In this document: positions 36,855-45,023 of the stretch, piece after piece
How the letters are laid out: each line of letters starts with the position of its first letter
How positions within the stretch are numbered: position 1 is the first letter of the stretch
Assembly: GCA_036227345.1 (NCBI GenBank)
Contig: CP109468.1
Coordinates: 4,650,001-4,714,000, forward strand
DNA length: 64,000 nt
Direction of reading: 5' to 3'
Source of the DNA: Streptomyces sp. NBC_01463
GTDB lineage: Bacteria > Actinomycetota > Actinomycetes > Streptomycetales > Streptomycetaceae
Notes under the pieces: model-generated
What the model saw: the letters and a program-made list of their open reading frames with translations, nothing else
Database searches by the model: none
What the model was told of the DNA's origin: nothing
Made by a program: the position numbers and the translations under genes

Positions 36855-38426
36855 ATGGCCCGTCATGCGCGTCAGCCAGGGGACCCGGCCGGGGACGGAG
36901 AGCAGGGCCGGCCGGCCGCCGTCGCGGCCTCCACGGCCGCTCCCGGACAGGGACCACAGGGACCGGGGCCGGGCCGGGAGCGCGGTCCCTCCCACCGGTG
37001 GTGGGTCCTGGGCGTGATCGGACTGGCCCAGCTGATGGTCGTCCTCGACGCGACGATCGTGAACATCGCGCTGCCCTCCGCCCAGCAGGACCTCGGCTTC
37101 AGTGACGGCAACCGGCAGTGGATCGTGACGGCGTACGCCCTCGCCTTCGGCTCGCTGCTGCTGCTCGGCGGACGCATCGCGGACCTGGTCGGCCGCCGGG
37201 TGGTGTTCCTGATCGGGCTCGTCGGCTTCGCGGTCGCCTCGGCGATCGGCGGCGCCGCCCCGAGCTTCGAGATCCTGGTGCTGGCCCGCGCGCTGCAGGG
37301 CATGTTCGGCGCACTGCTCGCCCCGGCCGCGCTCTCGCTCCTGACCACGACGTTCACCGTGCCCAAGGAGCGGGCCAAGGCCTTCGGGATCTACGGCGCC
37401 ATCGCGGGTGCGGGCGGCGCGGTGGGGCTGCTGCTCGGCGGGGTGCTCACGGAGTATCTGGACTGGCGCTGGTGCCTGTACGTGAACCTGCTGTTCGCCT
37501 TCGTCGCGTTCGTCGGCGGCTGGCGCCTGCTGACCGCGGGCGCGCCCGTCGACCGCCCGAAGCTCGACATCCCGGGGACCGTACTGGTCTCGGCCGGCCT
37601 CTTCTGCATCGTGTTCGGCTTCTCCAACGCCGAGACGCATCCGTGGAGTTCGGTGCAGACCTGGGGCTTCCTGCTGGCCGGTGCGGTGCTCCTCGCCGCG
37701 TTCGCCTGGTGGCAGACCCGGGCGGAGCACCCGCTGCTGCCGATGCGGGTGGTGCTCGACCGGGACCGCGGGGCGTCGTTCCTCGCGATGTTCATCTCCG
37801 GCGGCGGCATGTTCGGCGTCTTCCTGTTCCTCACGTACTACCTGCAGAAGAGCCTCGCCTACTCGCCGGTCTCCACCGGTCTGGCCTTCCTGCCGATGGT
37901 CGCCGTCATGATCGTGACATCCGTGGTGACGACCAACGCCCTCGTGCCCCGCTACGGGGCCAAACCGATCGTGCCGCTCGGCATGGGCATCGCGGCCGCC
38001 GCCATGGTGTGGCTGACCGCGCTCAACCTGAGCAGCAGCTATCTCGCCCATGTGCTGCCGCCGCTGCTCTGCCTGGGCCTCGGGCTCGGCATGGTCTTCG
38101 CCACGGCGATGAACCTGGCCACCGCCGGAGTGGGGCCGCGGGACGCCGGGGTGGCCTCGGCGATGGTCAACACCAGCCAGCAGGTGGGCGGTTCCATCGG
38201 CACGGCGCTCCTCAACACCCTCGCCACCAGCGCCGCCACCAACTATCTGGTGGGCCGCAAACCGACGCCGGAGGCCGTGGCCCAGGCCCAGCTGGAGAGC
38301 TACTCCACGGCGTACTGGTGGTCGGCGGGCTTCTTCGCCCTCGGCCTGCTGATCACGGTGATCCTCTACCGCAGGGGCGCGCCCAGCCCCCACCTGGTGG
38401 AGGAGACCGAACCGGCCCGCGCCTGA
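36855..38426 (+). CDS. DHA2-family MFS drug exporter (EmrB/QacA type)
   Basis: 523 residues from ATG 36855 (GAGGGAG upstream). Fourteen hydrophobic helices follow a Gly/Pro-rich cytoplasmic N-terminus. The DHA2 marks are LMVVLDATIVNIALPSAQ in helix 1, the RQWIVTAYALAFGSLLLLGGRIADL segment (motif A) and the motif C region GAIAGAGGAVGLLLGG. It is a proton-driven drug or metabolite exporter. It follows the PucR gene on the same strand after a terminator, with its own promoter and a TGCCGG dyad. Confidence 0.93.
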   Translation: MARHARQPGDPAGDGEQGRPAAVAASTAAPGQGPQGPGPGRERGPSHRWWVLGVIGLAQLMVVLDATIVNIALPSAQQDLGFSDGNRQWIVTAYALAFGSLLLLGGRIADLVGRRVVFLIGLVGFAVASAIGGAAPSFEILVLARALQGMFGALLAPAALSLLTTTFTVPKERAKAFGIYGAIAGAGGAVGLLLGGVLTEYLDWRWCLYVNLLFAFVAFVGGWRLLTAGAPVDRPKLDIPGTVLVSAGLFCIVFGFSNAETHPWSSVQTWGFLLAGAVLLAAFAWWQTRAEHPLLPMRVVLDRDRGASFLAMFISGGGMFGVFLFLTYYLQKSLAYSPVSTGLAFLPMVAVMIVTSVVTTNALVPRYGAKPIVPLGMGIAAAAMVWLTALNLSSSYLAHVLPPLLCLGLGLGMVFATAMNLATAGVGPRDAGVASAMVNTSQQVGGSIGTALLNTLATSAATNYLVGRKPTPEAVAQAQLESYSTAYWWSAGFFALGLLITVILYRRGAPSPHLVEETEPARA

Positions 38427-38445
38427 CGCACCCGGGCCGAGGAGC

Positions 38446-38982
38446 TCACCGGCCGGTCTCCCGGCGGCCGCCGCCGGGCCCGGTGCCCTCCACCAGCCGG
38501 ACGAACGGCAGGGACTCGCCGACCCGGCGGTAGTCCTGCGTACTGCCGTCGACCGTGAACCCCATGTACGCGCAGAGCCGGCGGGCGGTCCGGGGGTGGC
38601 GCGGCGCGTACCGCGCCATCAGCTCGCCGCCCTCCTCGGTCGGCAGGACGTGCGCCGTCACCGCGTGGAACGCGCGGCCGGCCTGCACGGTGGCCTGCGG
38701 CGTACGGCGCAGATTGCGGTACCAGTCGGCGCCGGGGCCGAAGCCGGACGCGACCGTCCAGCTCCGCCGGCCGTCGACGGGCGCGGACTCCACGACCTCG
38801 ATCACGGTCCGGCGGGGGAGCCCCGAGGTGCGCCCGGTGTGGACGAGCAGCAGCAGCCGCCCGCGGAACAGCGGCCCGAGCCCTGCCCGGAACATGTGGA
38901 GCGGCAGCCGGAAGGCGGCACGCCGCAGTCCGGTCGGCAGGGGTGGGCGCTGAGGTGCGGGCGACGGCCCGGATTCATGCAT
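38446..38982 (-). CDS. deazaflavin (F420)-dependent nitroreductase-family protein (DDN-like)
   Basis: 178 residues from ATG 38982. The split-barrel DDN core is seen in LLLVHTGRTSGLPRRTVIEVVE and GADWYRNLRRTPQATVQAG, the signature of the high-GC deazaflavin-dependent family. Family members reduce substrates with F420H2; some bind FMN instead. It is divergently transcribed from a MarR gene, with a perfect dyad directly in front of its start codon, so it is probably repressed by that regulator. Confidence 0.9.
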   Translation of the reverse strand: MHESGPSPAPQRPPLPTGLRRAAFRLPLHMFRAGLGPLFRGRLLLLVHTGRTSGLPRRTVIEVVESAPVDGRRSWTVASGFGPGADWYRNLRRTPQATVQAGRAFHAVTAHVLPTEEGGELMARYAPRHPRTARRLCAYMGFTVDGSTQDYRRVGESLPFVRLVEGTGPGGGRRETGR

Positions 38983-38983
38983 C

Positions 38984-39004
38984 ACTGTGCAAACGTTGCA
39001 CAGT
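38984..39004. promoter_or_regulatory. operator dyad between DDN-like and MarR genes
   Basis: Perfect 9-bp inverted repeat ACTGTGCAA-ACG-TTGCACAGT beginning 2 bp upstream of the DDN-like start codon. Size and symmetry fit a MarR dimer site; the MarR gene is divergent. Confidence 0.75.
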
Positions 39005-39115
39005 CCAATGGTGGTGTCATGGCCGCACGCCAGGGATTCGGTACCGGTTCGACACCGTTTCGGCCTCGGCGCGGTACGGAGTCGAGTCCGGCTTGCCGGC
39101 ACGGTAGAAAGAGGC

Positions 39116-39658
39116 ATGGCCGCGCACGAACAGTCATCTGAGGAACGACCGGTCGACCCGGGCAGGGACGACGTCGACGCGGTGACGCGTGCGGTGCTGA
39201 CCGCGTCGAGACTGCTGGTGGCCGTCTCCGCCCGTTCGCTGGCGGCCGTCGAGGACCGGGTGACGCTGCCCCAGTTCCGGCTGCTCGTCGTCCTCGCCAC
39301 ACACGGCGACGCCAAGCTGGTCTCGCTCGCCGAGCGGCTCGGGGTGAACCCGTCGACCGCGATGCGCATGGTGGACCGGCTGATCACCGCCGGTCTTGCG
39401 GAGCGCCAGGTCAACCCGGCCAACCGCCGGGAGACCTCGCTGCGGGTGACGCCGGAGGGATGCCGGCTGGTGGAGGACGTCACGGCCGCCCGCCGCCGGG
39501 AGGTCGCCGGCATCGTCGAACGCCTCGCGCCGGAGCAGCGGACGGCACTCATCGACGCGTTGACGGCGTTCACCGCGGCGGGCGGCGAGCCGGCCGTGCC
39601 CGCGGACGCCTACCCGCTGGGCTGGGCGCCCGACCTCCCCGCGGTCCACGAGGCCTGA
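39116..39658 (+). CDS. MarR-family transcriptional regulator
   Basis: 180 residues from ATG 39116, behind AAAGAGG. The winged helix is typical: LPQFRLLVVLATHGDAKLVSLAERLGVNPSTAMRMVDRL, then the wing NPANRRETSLRVTPEGC. A dimer of this kind usually represses a divergent gene until a phenolic or oxidising ligand binds. Here the likely target is the DDN-like gene through the 38984-39004 dyad. Confidence 0.93.
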   Translation: MAAHEQSSEERPVDPGRDDVDAVTRAVLTASRLLVAVSARSLAAVEDRVTLPQFRLLVVLATHGDAKLVSLAERLGVNPSTAMRMVDRLITAGLAERQVNPANRRETSLRVTPEGCRLVEDVTAARRREVAGIVERLAPEQRTALIDALTAFTAAGGEPAVPADAYPLGWAPDLPAVHEA

Positions 39659-39689
39659 CGGCGCCCCGGCCCCGCCCGGCATCCCGGGG

Positions 39690-40958
39690 TCAGTCCGTGG
39701 TCGCCGAGAGCTTCTGCTCCTCCTTGGGAGCGGGGACGTGCACGGTGGCCATGCCACCGGTGTCGCCGGTCCCGGTGGTGGTGGCGGCCGGTCCGTCGTC
39801 GCCGCCGCGCCACTTCCGGATCAGTTCGACGGCCGGCTGCGTCCAGCGCGCGGTGAGCGGGCCGACGATGACCAGGATGAGCACGTACGCGGTGGCGATG
39901 GGCCCGATCCGGGGCTCGGTCGCCACGGCCAGACCGGCGATGACGATGGAGAACTCGCCACGGGCCACGAGCGTGCCGCCCGCCCGCCAGCGCCCGCGCG
40001 ATCCGATGCCCGCCCGCCGGGCGGCGTACCAGCCGGTGGCGATCTTGGTGAAGACGGTGACGACGGCCAGCAGCGCGGCCGGCAGCAGCACCGGCGGGAT
40101 CTCCGCGGGGTTGGTGGAGAGCCCGAAGAACACGAAGAAGACGGCGGCGAAGAGGTCCCGCAGCGGGGTCAGCAGCTTGCGCGCCCCCTCCGCGACCTCG
40201 CCGGAGAGCGCGATGCCGACGAGGAACGCGCCGACGGCCGCCGAGACCTGCAACTGCTGGGCCACCCCGGCGACCAGGACGGTCAGCCCGAGCACGACGA
40301 GCAGCAGCATCTCCGGATTGTCGGAGGACACCGCCCGGCTGATCAGCCGGCCGTGCCGCAGCGCGAGGTAGAGCACGAACCCGACGGTGCCGAGCGCGAC
40401 GAGCAGCGCGATGCTGCCCCCGGCGAAGCCGACGCCCGCGAGCATCGCGGTCAGCAGCGGAAGGTAGACGGCCATCGACAGGTCCTCGATGACGAGCACC
40501 CCGAGGATGACGGGCGTCTCCCGGTTGCCGAGGCGCCCCAGGTCCGCCAGGACCTTGGCGATCACCCCGGACGAGGAGATCCAGGTGACCCCGGCCAGCG
40601 CCACGGCCCCCACCGGCCCCCAGCCGAGCAGCAGGGCTGCGACGGCGCCCGGGGTCGCGTTGAGGACGAAGTCCACGGCACCGGACGGGTACTGGGTCTT
40701 GAGACTGGTGACGAGTTCGGACGCGCTGTACTCGAGCCCCAGCAGGAGCAGCAGCAGGATGACGCCGATCTCGGCGCCCACGGCGGTGAACTCCTCGCTC
40801 GCCCCGAGGGGCAGCAGCCCGCCCTCGCCGAAGGCGAGTCCGGCCAGCAGGTAGAGGGGGATCGGGGAGAGGCCTATCCGGCCGGCGAACCGGCCGATGA
40901 TGCCCAGTCCCAGGATGACGGAGCCGAGCTCCACCAGCAGTGCGGTCGTGTCATGCAC
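39690..40958 (-). CDS. CPA2-family cation/proton antiporter (KhtU-like)
   Basis: 422 residues with about twelve membrane helices; the CPA2 core includes LLLLGLEYSASELVTSL near residues 74-90 and VTWISSSGVIAKVLADLG near 125-142. It exchanges K+ or Na+ for protons across the membrane. It begins 2 bp behind the stop of a TrkA-C regulatory subunit gene, the KhtT/KhtU arrangement known from Bacillus. There is no C-terminal RCK domain, in keeping with a separate regulator. Confidence 0.94.
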   Translation of the reverse strand: MHDTTALLVELGSVILGLGIIGRFAGRIGLSPIPLYLLAGLAFGEGGLLPLGASEEFTAVGAEIGVILLLLLLGLEYSASELVTSLKTQYPSGAVDFVLNATPGAVAALLLGWGPVGAVALAGVTWISSSGVIAKVLADLGRLGNRETPVILGVLVIEDLSMAVYLPLLTAMLAGVGFAGGSIALLVALGTVGFVLYLALRHGRLISRAVSSDNPEMLLLVVLGLTVLVAGVAQQLQVSAAVGAFLVGIALSGEVAEGARKLLTPLRDLFAAVFFVFFGLSTNPAEIPPVLLPAALLAVVTVFTKIATGWYAARRAGIGSRGRWRAGGTLVARGEFSIVIAGLAVATEPRIGPIATAYVLILVIVGPLTARWTQPAVELIRKWRGGDDGPAATTTGTGDTGGMATVHVPAPKEEQKLSATTD

Positions 40959-40960
40959 GG

Positions 40961-41431
40961 TCAGCCCTCCGCAATGATCTCGGAGAGCGTGTCGACGCCC
41001 TCCCTCGTACCGACGGCGACGAGCGTGTCCCCGATGGCGAGCCGGAAGTCCGGCCCGGGTGACGGATGCGCGCTGTGGGTCCGCAGCACCGCCACGATGG
41101 AGGCCCCGGTCCGGGTCCGGGCCCGGGTGTCCCCGAGCAGCCGGCCGCCGTACGGGGAACGCGTCCCGAGCGGGATGTGCTCGGTGACGAGGTCGATGCC
41201 CTCGGTCCGCACGGCGTCGATCGGCGCCGCGTCGATGAGGTGGGCGAGCCCGGTGGCCTCCTGTGGGGTCAGGGGTACGGAGAGCCGGCAGGAATCGGGA
41301 TCGTCCTGGTCGTAGAAGCCGATGAACCGGCGCCCGTCGTGGTGGACGACGACGGAGATGTGCTGCCCCGACTCGGTCGTGTAGTCGTACTGCACGCCGA
41401 CTCCGGGCAGCGTGGTGCGGTGGGTTCCCAT
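40961..41431 (-). CDS. antiporter regulatory subunit with TrkA-C (RCK_C) domain (KhtT-like)
   Basis: 156 residues. The N-terminal half is a small beta-rich domain (LPGVGVQYDYTTESGQHISVVV), and the C-terminal half (about 75-156) is an RCK_C fold (GASIVAVLRTHSAHPSPGPDFRLAIGDTLVAVGT). KhtT-type subunits gate the antiporter; c-di-AMP and pH are known ligands in the family. It is co-transcribed with, and ahead of, the antiporter gene. Confidence 0.92.
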   Translation of the reverse strand: MGTHRTTLPGVGVQYDYTTESGQHISVVVHHDGRRFIGFYDQDDPDSCRLSVPLTPQEATGLAHLIDAAPIDAVRTEGIDLVTEHIPLGTRSPYGGRLLGDTRARTRTGASIVAVLRTHSAHPSPGPDFRLAIGDTLVAVGTREGVDTLSEIIAEG

Positions 41432-41563
41432 GGCTTCCTCCCGAGGAGCGCGGCGTGCTGTCGCGATGCGCTTGGTGATCTCTTTAGCTCCGCATTACCC
41501 TATCCGGAGGGTTCCGCCGCCTTGCGGGGACGGGTTCTCCCGCACGGCCGCCCCGCTACGCAC

Positions 41564-41598
41564 GCGTGCCCGGCCGGTGCGCAGCCGGCCGGGCACGC
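41564..41598 (-). terminator. terminator behind SPFH/NfeD operon
   Basis: Perfect 14-bp stem GCGTGCCCGGCCGG / CCGGCCGGGCACGC with a 7-nt loop, 19 bp behind the SPFH stop codon. Confidence 0.82.
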
Positions 41599-41616
41599 GG
41601 GGGTCGACGCGGGGTG

Positions 41617-43056
41617 TCAGTCGCCGATCTCGATCTTGCCGTTCTGCTTGGCGGGAGCGTCGGACTGGGCCGGGACCTCCGGCTTCGGGCCCGCGCCCTT
41701 GAGGTTCTGCAGCAGCGCGGCGAGGTCGACTCCGGTGGTGGAGCTGAGGAGTTCCATGCCCTGCGCGACGTTGTCCGTGACCGTGCGCGACAGCTGGCTC
41801 GCGCCGTCCGTCGAGATGACGGTCAGCTTGTCGATGGCACTCAGCGGCTCGGACGCCTTGGCGACGACCTGCGGGAGCACCTCGACCAGCATCTGCAGGA
41901 CGGCCGCGTCGCCGTACTGCTTGAAGGCGTCGGCCTTCTTCTGCATGGCCTCGGCCTCGGCGGCACCCCGTGCGGCGATGGCGGCCGCCTCGGACTCGCC
42001 CTCGATGCGCACGGCCTCGGCGAGCGCGGAGCGGTGCAGCTTCTCGCCCTGACCGGTCAGCCGGGAGCGCTCGGCGTCCGCCTCGGCCTCCTTGACCTGG
42101 GCGATCCGGCGGGCCTCGGCCTCCTGCTCCGCCTGGTAGCGGGCGGCGTCGGCGGGCTTGCGGACCTTGGTGTCGAGCTCGCGGTCGGTCAGGGCGGCCT
42201 GGCGCTGGGCGACCTTCTCCTGCTCCTGGAGGACCTCCTGCTGGCGCGCGGCCTCGGCGAGCGGACCCGCGGCGTTCGCCTTCGCGGCGGCCGCCTCCGT
42301 CTCGGCCTTGATCTCGGCCTGCTTGAGGTAGAACGTCCGCTCGGCGATGGCGATCTCCTCGGCGGCCTTCAGCCGGGCCTGCTCCGAGGCGCGGCGGGCG
42401 ATCGCCTCGGCGATGTCCGCCTCCTGCTTGGCGCGGGCGGCCTCGGGGCGGCCGAGGTCCTCCAGGTAGGAGCCCTCGGTGGTGATGTCCTGGATCTGGA
42501 AGGCGTCCAGGATCAGGCCCTGGCCGGACAGGCTGGCCTCGGCCTCCTCCGCCACCTGGCCGGCGAAGGCGGCCCGGTCCCGGATGATGTCCTCGACCGA
42601 CATCCGGCCGACGATGGCGCGCAGCGCGCCGGAGAGCACTTCCTGGGTGAAGCCGACGATGCCGTTCTGCTGCTGAAGGAAGCGCTGGGCGGCGGCCCGG
42701 ATGGCGTCCTCGCTGCCGCCGACCTTGACGATGGCGACGCCTTCGAGGTGGGACTTGACCCCGCGCAGCGTGACGGCCCCGCGCACGGCGACCGGGATGT
42801 GCCGGCTGGAGAGGTCCAGGGTGAACTTCTGCTGGACGAACGGCACGACGAAGACGCCGCCGCCGACGACGACCTTCTGGCCGCTGTTGTCGATGCTGGC
42901 CCGCCCGGTCACCGGGTCGACGGACTTCTTGCCGCGGCGGCCGGTGATGATGAACGCCTGGCTGGGACCCGCGACCTTGTAGCGGGTGATGACGGCGAGG
43001 GCGAGCAGGAAGAGGAGTACGACGACTCCGGCGATGGCGATCAGGACTGGACTCAT
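41617..43056 (-). CDS. SPFH/flotillin protein (FloT/YuaG-like)
   Basis: 479 residues, shorter than the flotillin at 32.4 kb and of the FloT type. A membrane helix (about 4-23) is followed by an SPFH domain (about 28-200: GPSQAFIITGRRGKKSVDP, then FVVPFVQQKFTLDLSSRHIPV) and an Ala/Glu coiled coil (about 220-380). A C-terminal tail rich in Gly/Pro/Lys ends GKIEIGD. It scaffolds membrane microdomains. The NfeD-like gene lies 76 bp upstream on the same strand. Confidence 0.95.
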   Translation of the reverse strand: MSPVLIAIAGVVVLLFLLALAVITRYKVAGPSQAFIITGRRGKKSVDPVTGRASIDNSGQKVVVGGGVFVVPFVQQKFTLDLSSRHIPVAVRGAVTLRGVKSHLEGVAIVKVGGSEDAIRAAAQRFLQQQNGIVGFTQEVLSGALRAIVGRMSVEDIIRDRAAFAGQVAEEAEASLSGQGLILDAFQIQDITTEGSYLEDLGRPEAARAKQEADIAEAIARRASEQARLKAAEEIAIAERTFYLKQAEIKAETEAAAAKANAAGPLAEAARQQEVLQEQEKVAQRQAALTDRELDTKVRKPADAARYQAEQEAEARRIAQVKEAEADAERSRLTGQGEKLHRSALAEAVRIEGESEAAAIAARGAAEAEAMQKKADAFKQYGDAAVLQMLVEVLPQVVAKASEPLSAIDKLTVISTDGASQLSRTVTDNVAQGMELLSSTTGVDLAALLQNLKGAGPKPEVPAQSDAPAKQNGKIEIGD

Positions 43057-43132
43057 GGACGTGTCCCCCTCTGCCTCCCGACGGGGACGGCAGTTCTGTG
43101 GCGAGCGGTGGCGGGCCGGCCGGCGTGCCGGC

Positions 43133-43642
43133 TCAGCGTTCGACGGGACGGACCGAGACCGAGGTGGTCGAGAGCGTGGCCTCGACCCAGATCTCGGTGC
43201 CCCGTTCGACGGGGACCTGACTCTTCGCCGAGAGCTTCACGGGCTGTCCCCCCAGCCGCAGCAGCACCTCGCCGTACCCGCCGGCCGGGATCGCCGTGAC
43301 CACGGAACCCGCGGTGCCGACGAGATCCTCGCCGCGCGGGGTGGCGGTGGTCTGATCCCGCATCAGGGCCTGGCTGAACTTCCAGGTCAGCCAGGCCGCG
43401 ACCAGGCCGGCGAGTGCACCGGCCGCGGCGGCGGCGATCGTGCCGGCACCGGTCGTGCCGAGCACGATGGCGCCGCCGAAACCGAGCATGGAGACGAAAC
43501 CGGCGATCACCGGAAGGGAGAGCAGCCCGTTGAAGAGACCGTCCAGCACGCCCCCGAAGAGTCCTTCGAGGATCCCGTCGAAGACCAGGGACACGGCGAG
43601 CAGGACGACTCCCGCAATTCCGAGACCGAGAAACAAGGTCAC
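43133..43642 (-). CDS. NfeD-like (YuaF-type) membrane protein
   Basis: 169 residues from GTG 43642 with GGGAGGGG upstream. Several hydrophobic segments fill residues 1-90 and an OB-fold occupies about 103-165 (LVGTAGSVVTAIPAGGYGEVLLRLGGQ). This is the usual NfeD partner encoded next to FloT-like proteins. The IR at 43722-43748 overlaps the expected -35 of its promoter; a -10-like TATGGG lies on the minus strand at 43703-43708. Confidence 0.88.
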   Translation of the reverse strand: MTLFLGLGIAGVVLLAVSLVFDGILEGLFGGVLDGLFNGLLSLPVIAGFVSMLGFGGAIVLGTTGAGTIAAAAAGALAGLVAAWLTWKFSQALMRDQTTATPRGEDLVGTAGSVVTAIPAGGYGEVLLRLGGQPVKLSAKSQVPVERGTEIWVEATLSTTSVSVRPVER

Positions 43643-43721
43643 GTGATCACCCCTCCCGGCTGCGGAATCCCCCGTAGATTTCCGTCGAACTGGCTGGATG
43701 ATCCCATACCTGCCGCTCTGG

Positions 43722-43748
43722 GAACACTGCCGGGAACCGGCAGTGTTC
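43722..43748. promoter_or_regulatory. extended TGCCGG-N3-CCGGCA dyad before SPFH/NfeD operon
   Basis: Perfect 12-bp inverted repeat GAACACTGCCGG-GAA-CCGGCAGTGTTC, containing the same core as the sites around the PucR gene. Its end touches the stop codon of the peroxiredoxin gene, so it could also serve as that gene's terminator; there is no T-run. Confidence 0.65.
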
Positions 43749-44233
43749 TACGCGTTCTTGATGCCGGAGAGGTGGCCCGCGAGCGTGTCCAGCGACTGGA
43801 ACGTGGCCCCGAGCAGCGCCACGTGCTTCCAGCGCAGCACCCCGTCGGCGTCGATCAGGAACACCGAGCGCCGCACCCCGATCCCCGGCGCGGCGACGCC
43901 GAACGCGCGGGCGGTCTCCCGGCCCGGGTCCGCGAGCAGCGGCATCCGCAGCTGCTGGGCGCGGGCGAACGACTCGTGGCTGTCCACGTCCTGCGGGCTG
44001 ATCCCCCAGACCTCCGCGTCGAGCCCCTCGAACGTCTCCATGCCCGAGGAGTACGAGCAGAGCTGCTTGGTGCACACAGCCGTGTTGTCGCCCGGGTAGA
44101 AGGCGAGGACGACGGCCCGGCCGCGCGCGGCGGAGAGCGTGTAGTCGCGGCGCTCGAACGCGTCCCCGTTCAGGGCGCCTCCCGCGAGGGTGAAGTCCGC
44201 TACCTGCTGGCCGAGTTGCGGTGACGATCCCAT
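43748..44233 (-). CDS. peroxiredoxin, BCP/AhpE-like
   Basis: 161-residue thioredoxin-fold peroxidase. The peroxidatic Cys54 lies in YPGDNTAVCTKQLCSY, with Cys59 five residues on, the spacing of atypical two-Cys BCP enzymes. It reduces peroxides in the cytoplasm. It stands directly in front of the SPFH/NfeD operon on the same strand and diverges from an alpha/beta hydrolase gene. Confidence 0.94.
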   Translation of the reverse strand: MGSSPQLGQQVADFTLAGGALNGDAFERRDYTLSAARGRAVVLAFYPGDNTAVCTKQLCSYSSGMETFEGLDAEVWGISPQDVDSHESFARAQQLRMPLLADPGRETARAFGVAAPGIGVRRSVFLIDADGVLRWKHVALLGATFQSLDTLAGHLSGIKNA

Positions 44234-44327
44234 GTCATGTCCTTAGAGGTCCGGCGCTGTGTTGGTGCTGTCCGTGCTCCGTACAGCATGCTCGTACGGC
44301 TCCGCCCTCACCTACCCGGAGGTACGC

Positions 44328-45023
44328 ATGCCCCAGGAACGACCGCCCGCCGCCGCGGTACTGGTCCTGCACGGCGGCCGGGAGACCGGTCTCGGGGCGC
44401 CGCCGCCCGGGCCGCTGAACCTGCCCGGGGTGCGGATGCGCCCGTTCGCGCGCGGTCTGCGGGGGGCGCTGCCCGGGGACGTCCTGGTGCGGGCCGTCCG
44501 TTACGGGCACCGCGGCTGGAACGGGGCCAGGGCCGATCCGCTGCACGACACCGTGCGCGCGCTGGACGAACTGCGGGGTGAGGCGGGGGAGATCCCGGTG
44601 GTGCTGCTCGGGCACTCGATGGGCGGCCGGGCCGCGCTGGCCGCTGCGGGGCATCCGCTGGTACGGGGTGTGGTCGGCCTCGCCCCGTGGTGCCCGGCCG
44701 GTGACCCGGTCGGGCAGCTCGCCGGCCGGGACGTGGTCCTCGTGCACGGCAGCCGGGACCGTGTCACGGACCCGGCGGACTCCCGCGCGCTCACCGCACG
44801 GGCCCGGAAGGAGGGTGCCCGCACCTGTCTGGTCACCGTGGACGGCGGCGACCACCCGATGCTCCGGCGGGCGGCCGCCTGGCACCGGCTGACGACCGCT
44901 CTGGTCACCGGGCTGCTGGACCGGGGCCCGCTGCCCGGACCCGTCGCCGAGGCGCTGCGGCTGCCGCCGGGGGCCACGGCCGACGAGGGGACCGTGGAAC
45001 TGGACCGGCTGCCGGTGTCCTGA
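44328..45023 (+). CDS. alpha/beta hydrolase
   Basis: 231 residues from ATG 44328, with CGGAGG closely upstream. The nucleophile elbow is GHSMGG (Ser97), an acidic candidate is in VLVHGSRDRVTDP (about 142-154), and the His is in DGGDHPML (about 174). It lacks a signal peptide. Its stop TGA abuts the convergent exporter's stop (TGATCA). Substrate unknown; a dienelactone-hydrolase-like or esterase role is possible. Confidence 0.9.
   Translation: MPQERPPAAAVLVLHGGRETGLGAPPPGPLNLPGVRMRPFARGLRGALPGDVLVRAVRYGHRGWNGARADPLHDTVRALDELRGEAGEIPVVLLGHSMGGRAALAAAGHPLVRGVVGLAPWCPAGDPVGQLAGRDVVLVHGSRDRVTDPADSRALTARARKEGARTCLVTVDGGDHPMLRRAAAWHRLTTALVTGLLDRGPLPGPVAEALRLPPGATADEGTVELDRLPVS

Noticed and set aside
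43634..43650. GGTCACGTGATCACC-like palindrome over the NfeD start
   Set aside because: It does not match the parS consensus, and it is explained by the GTG start and its surroundings.
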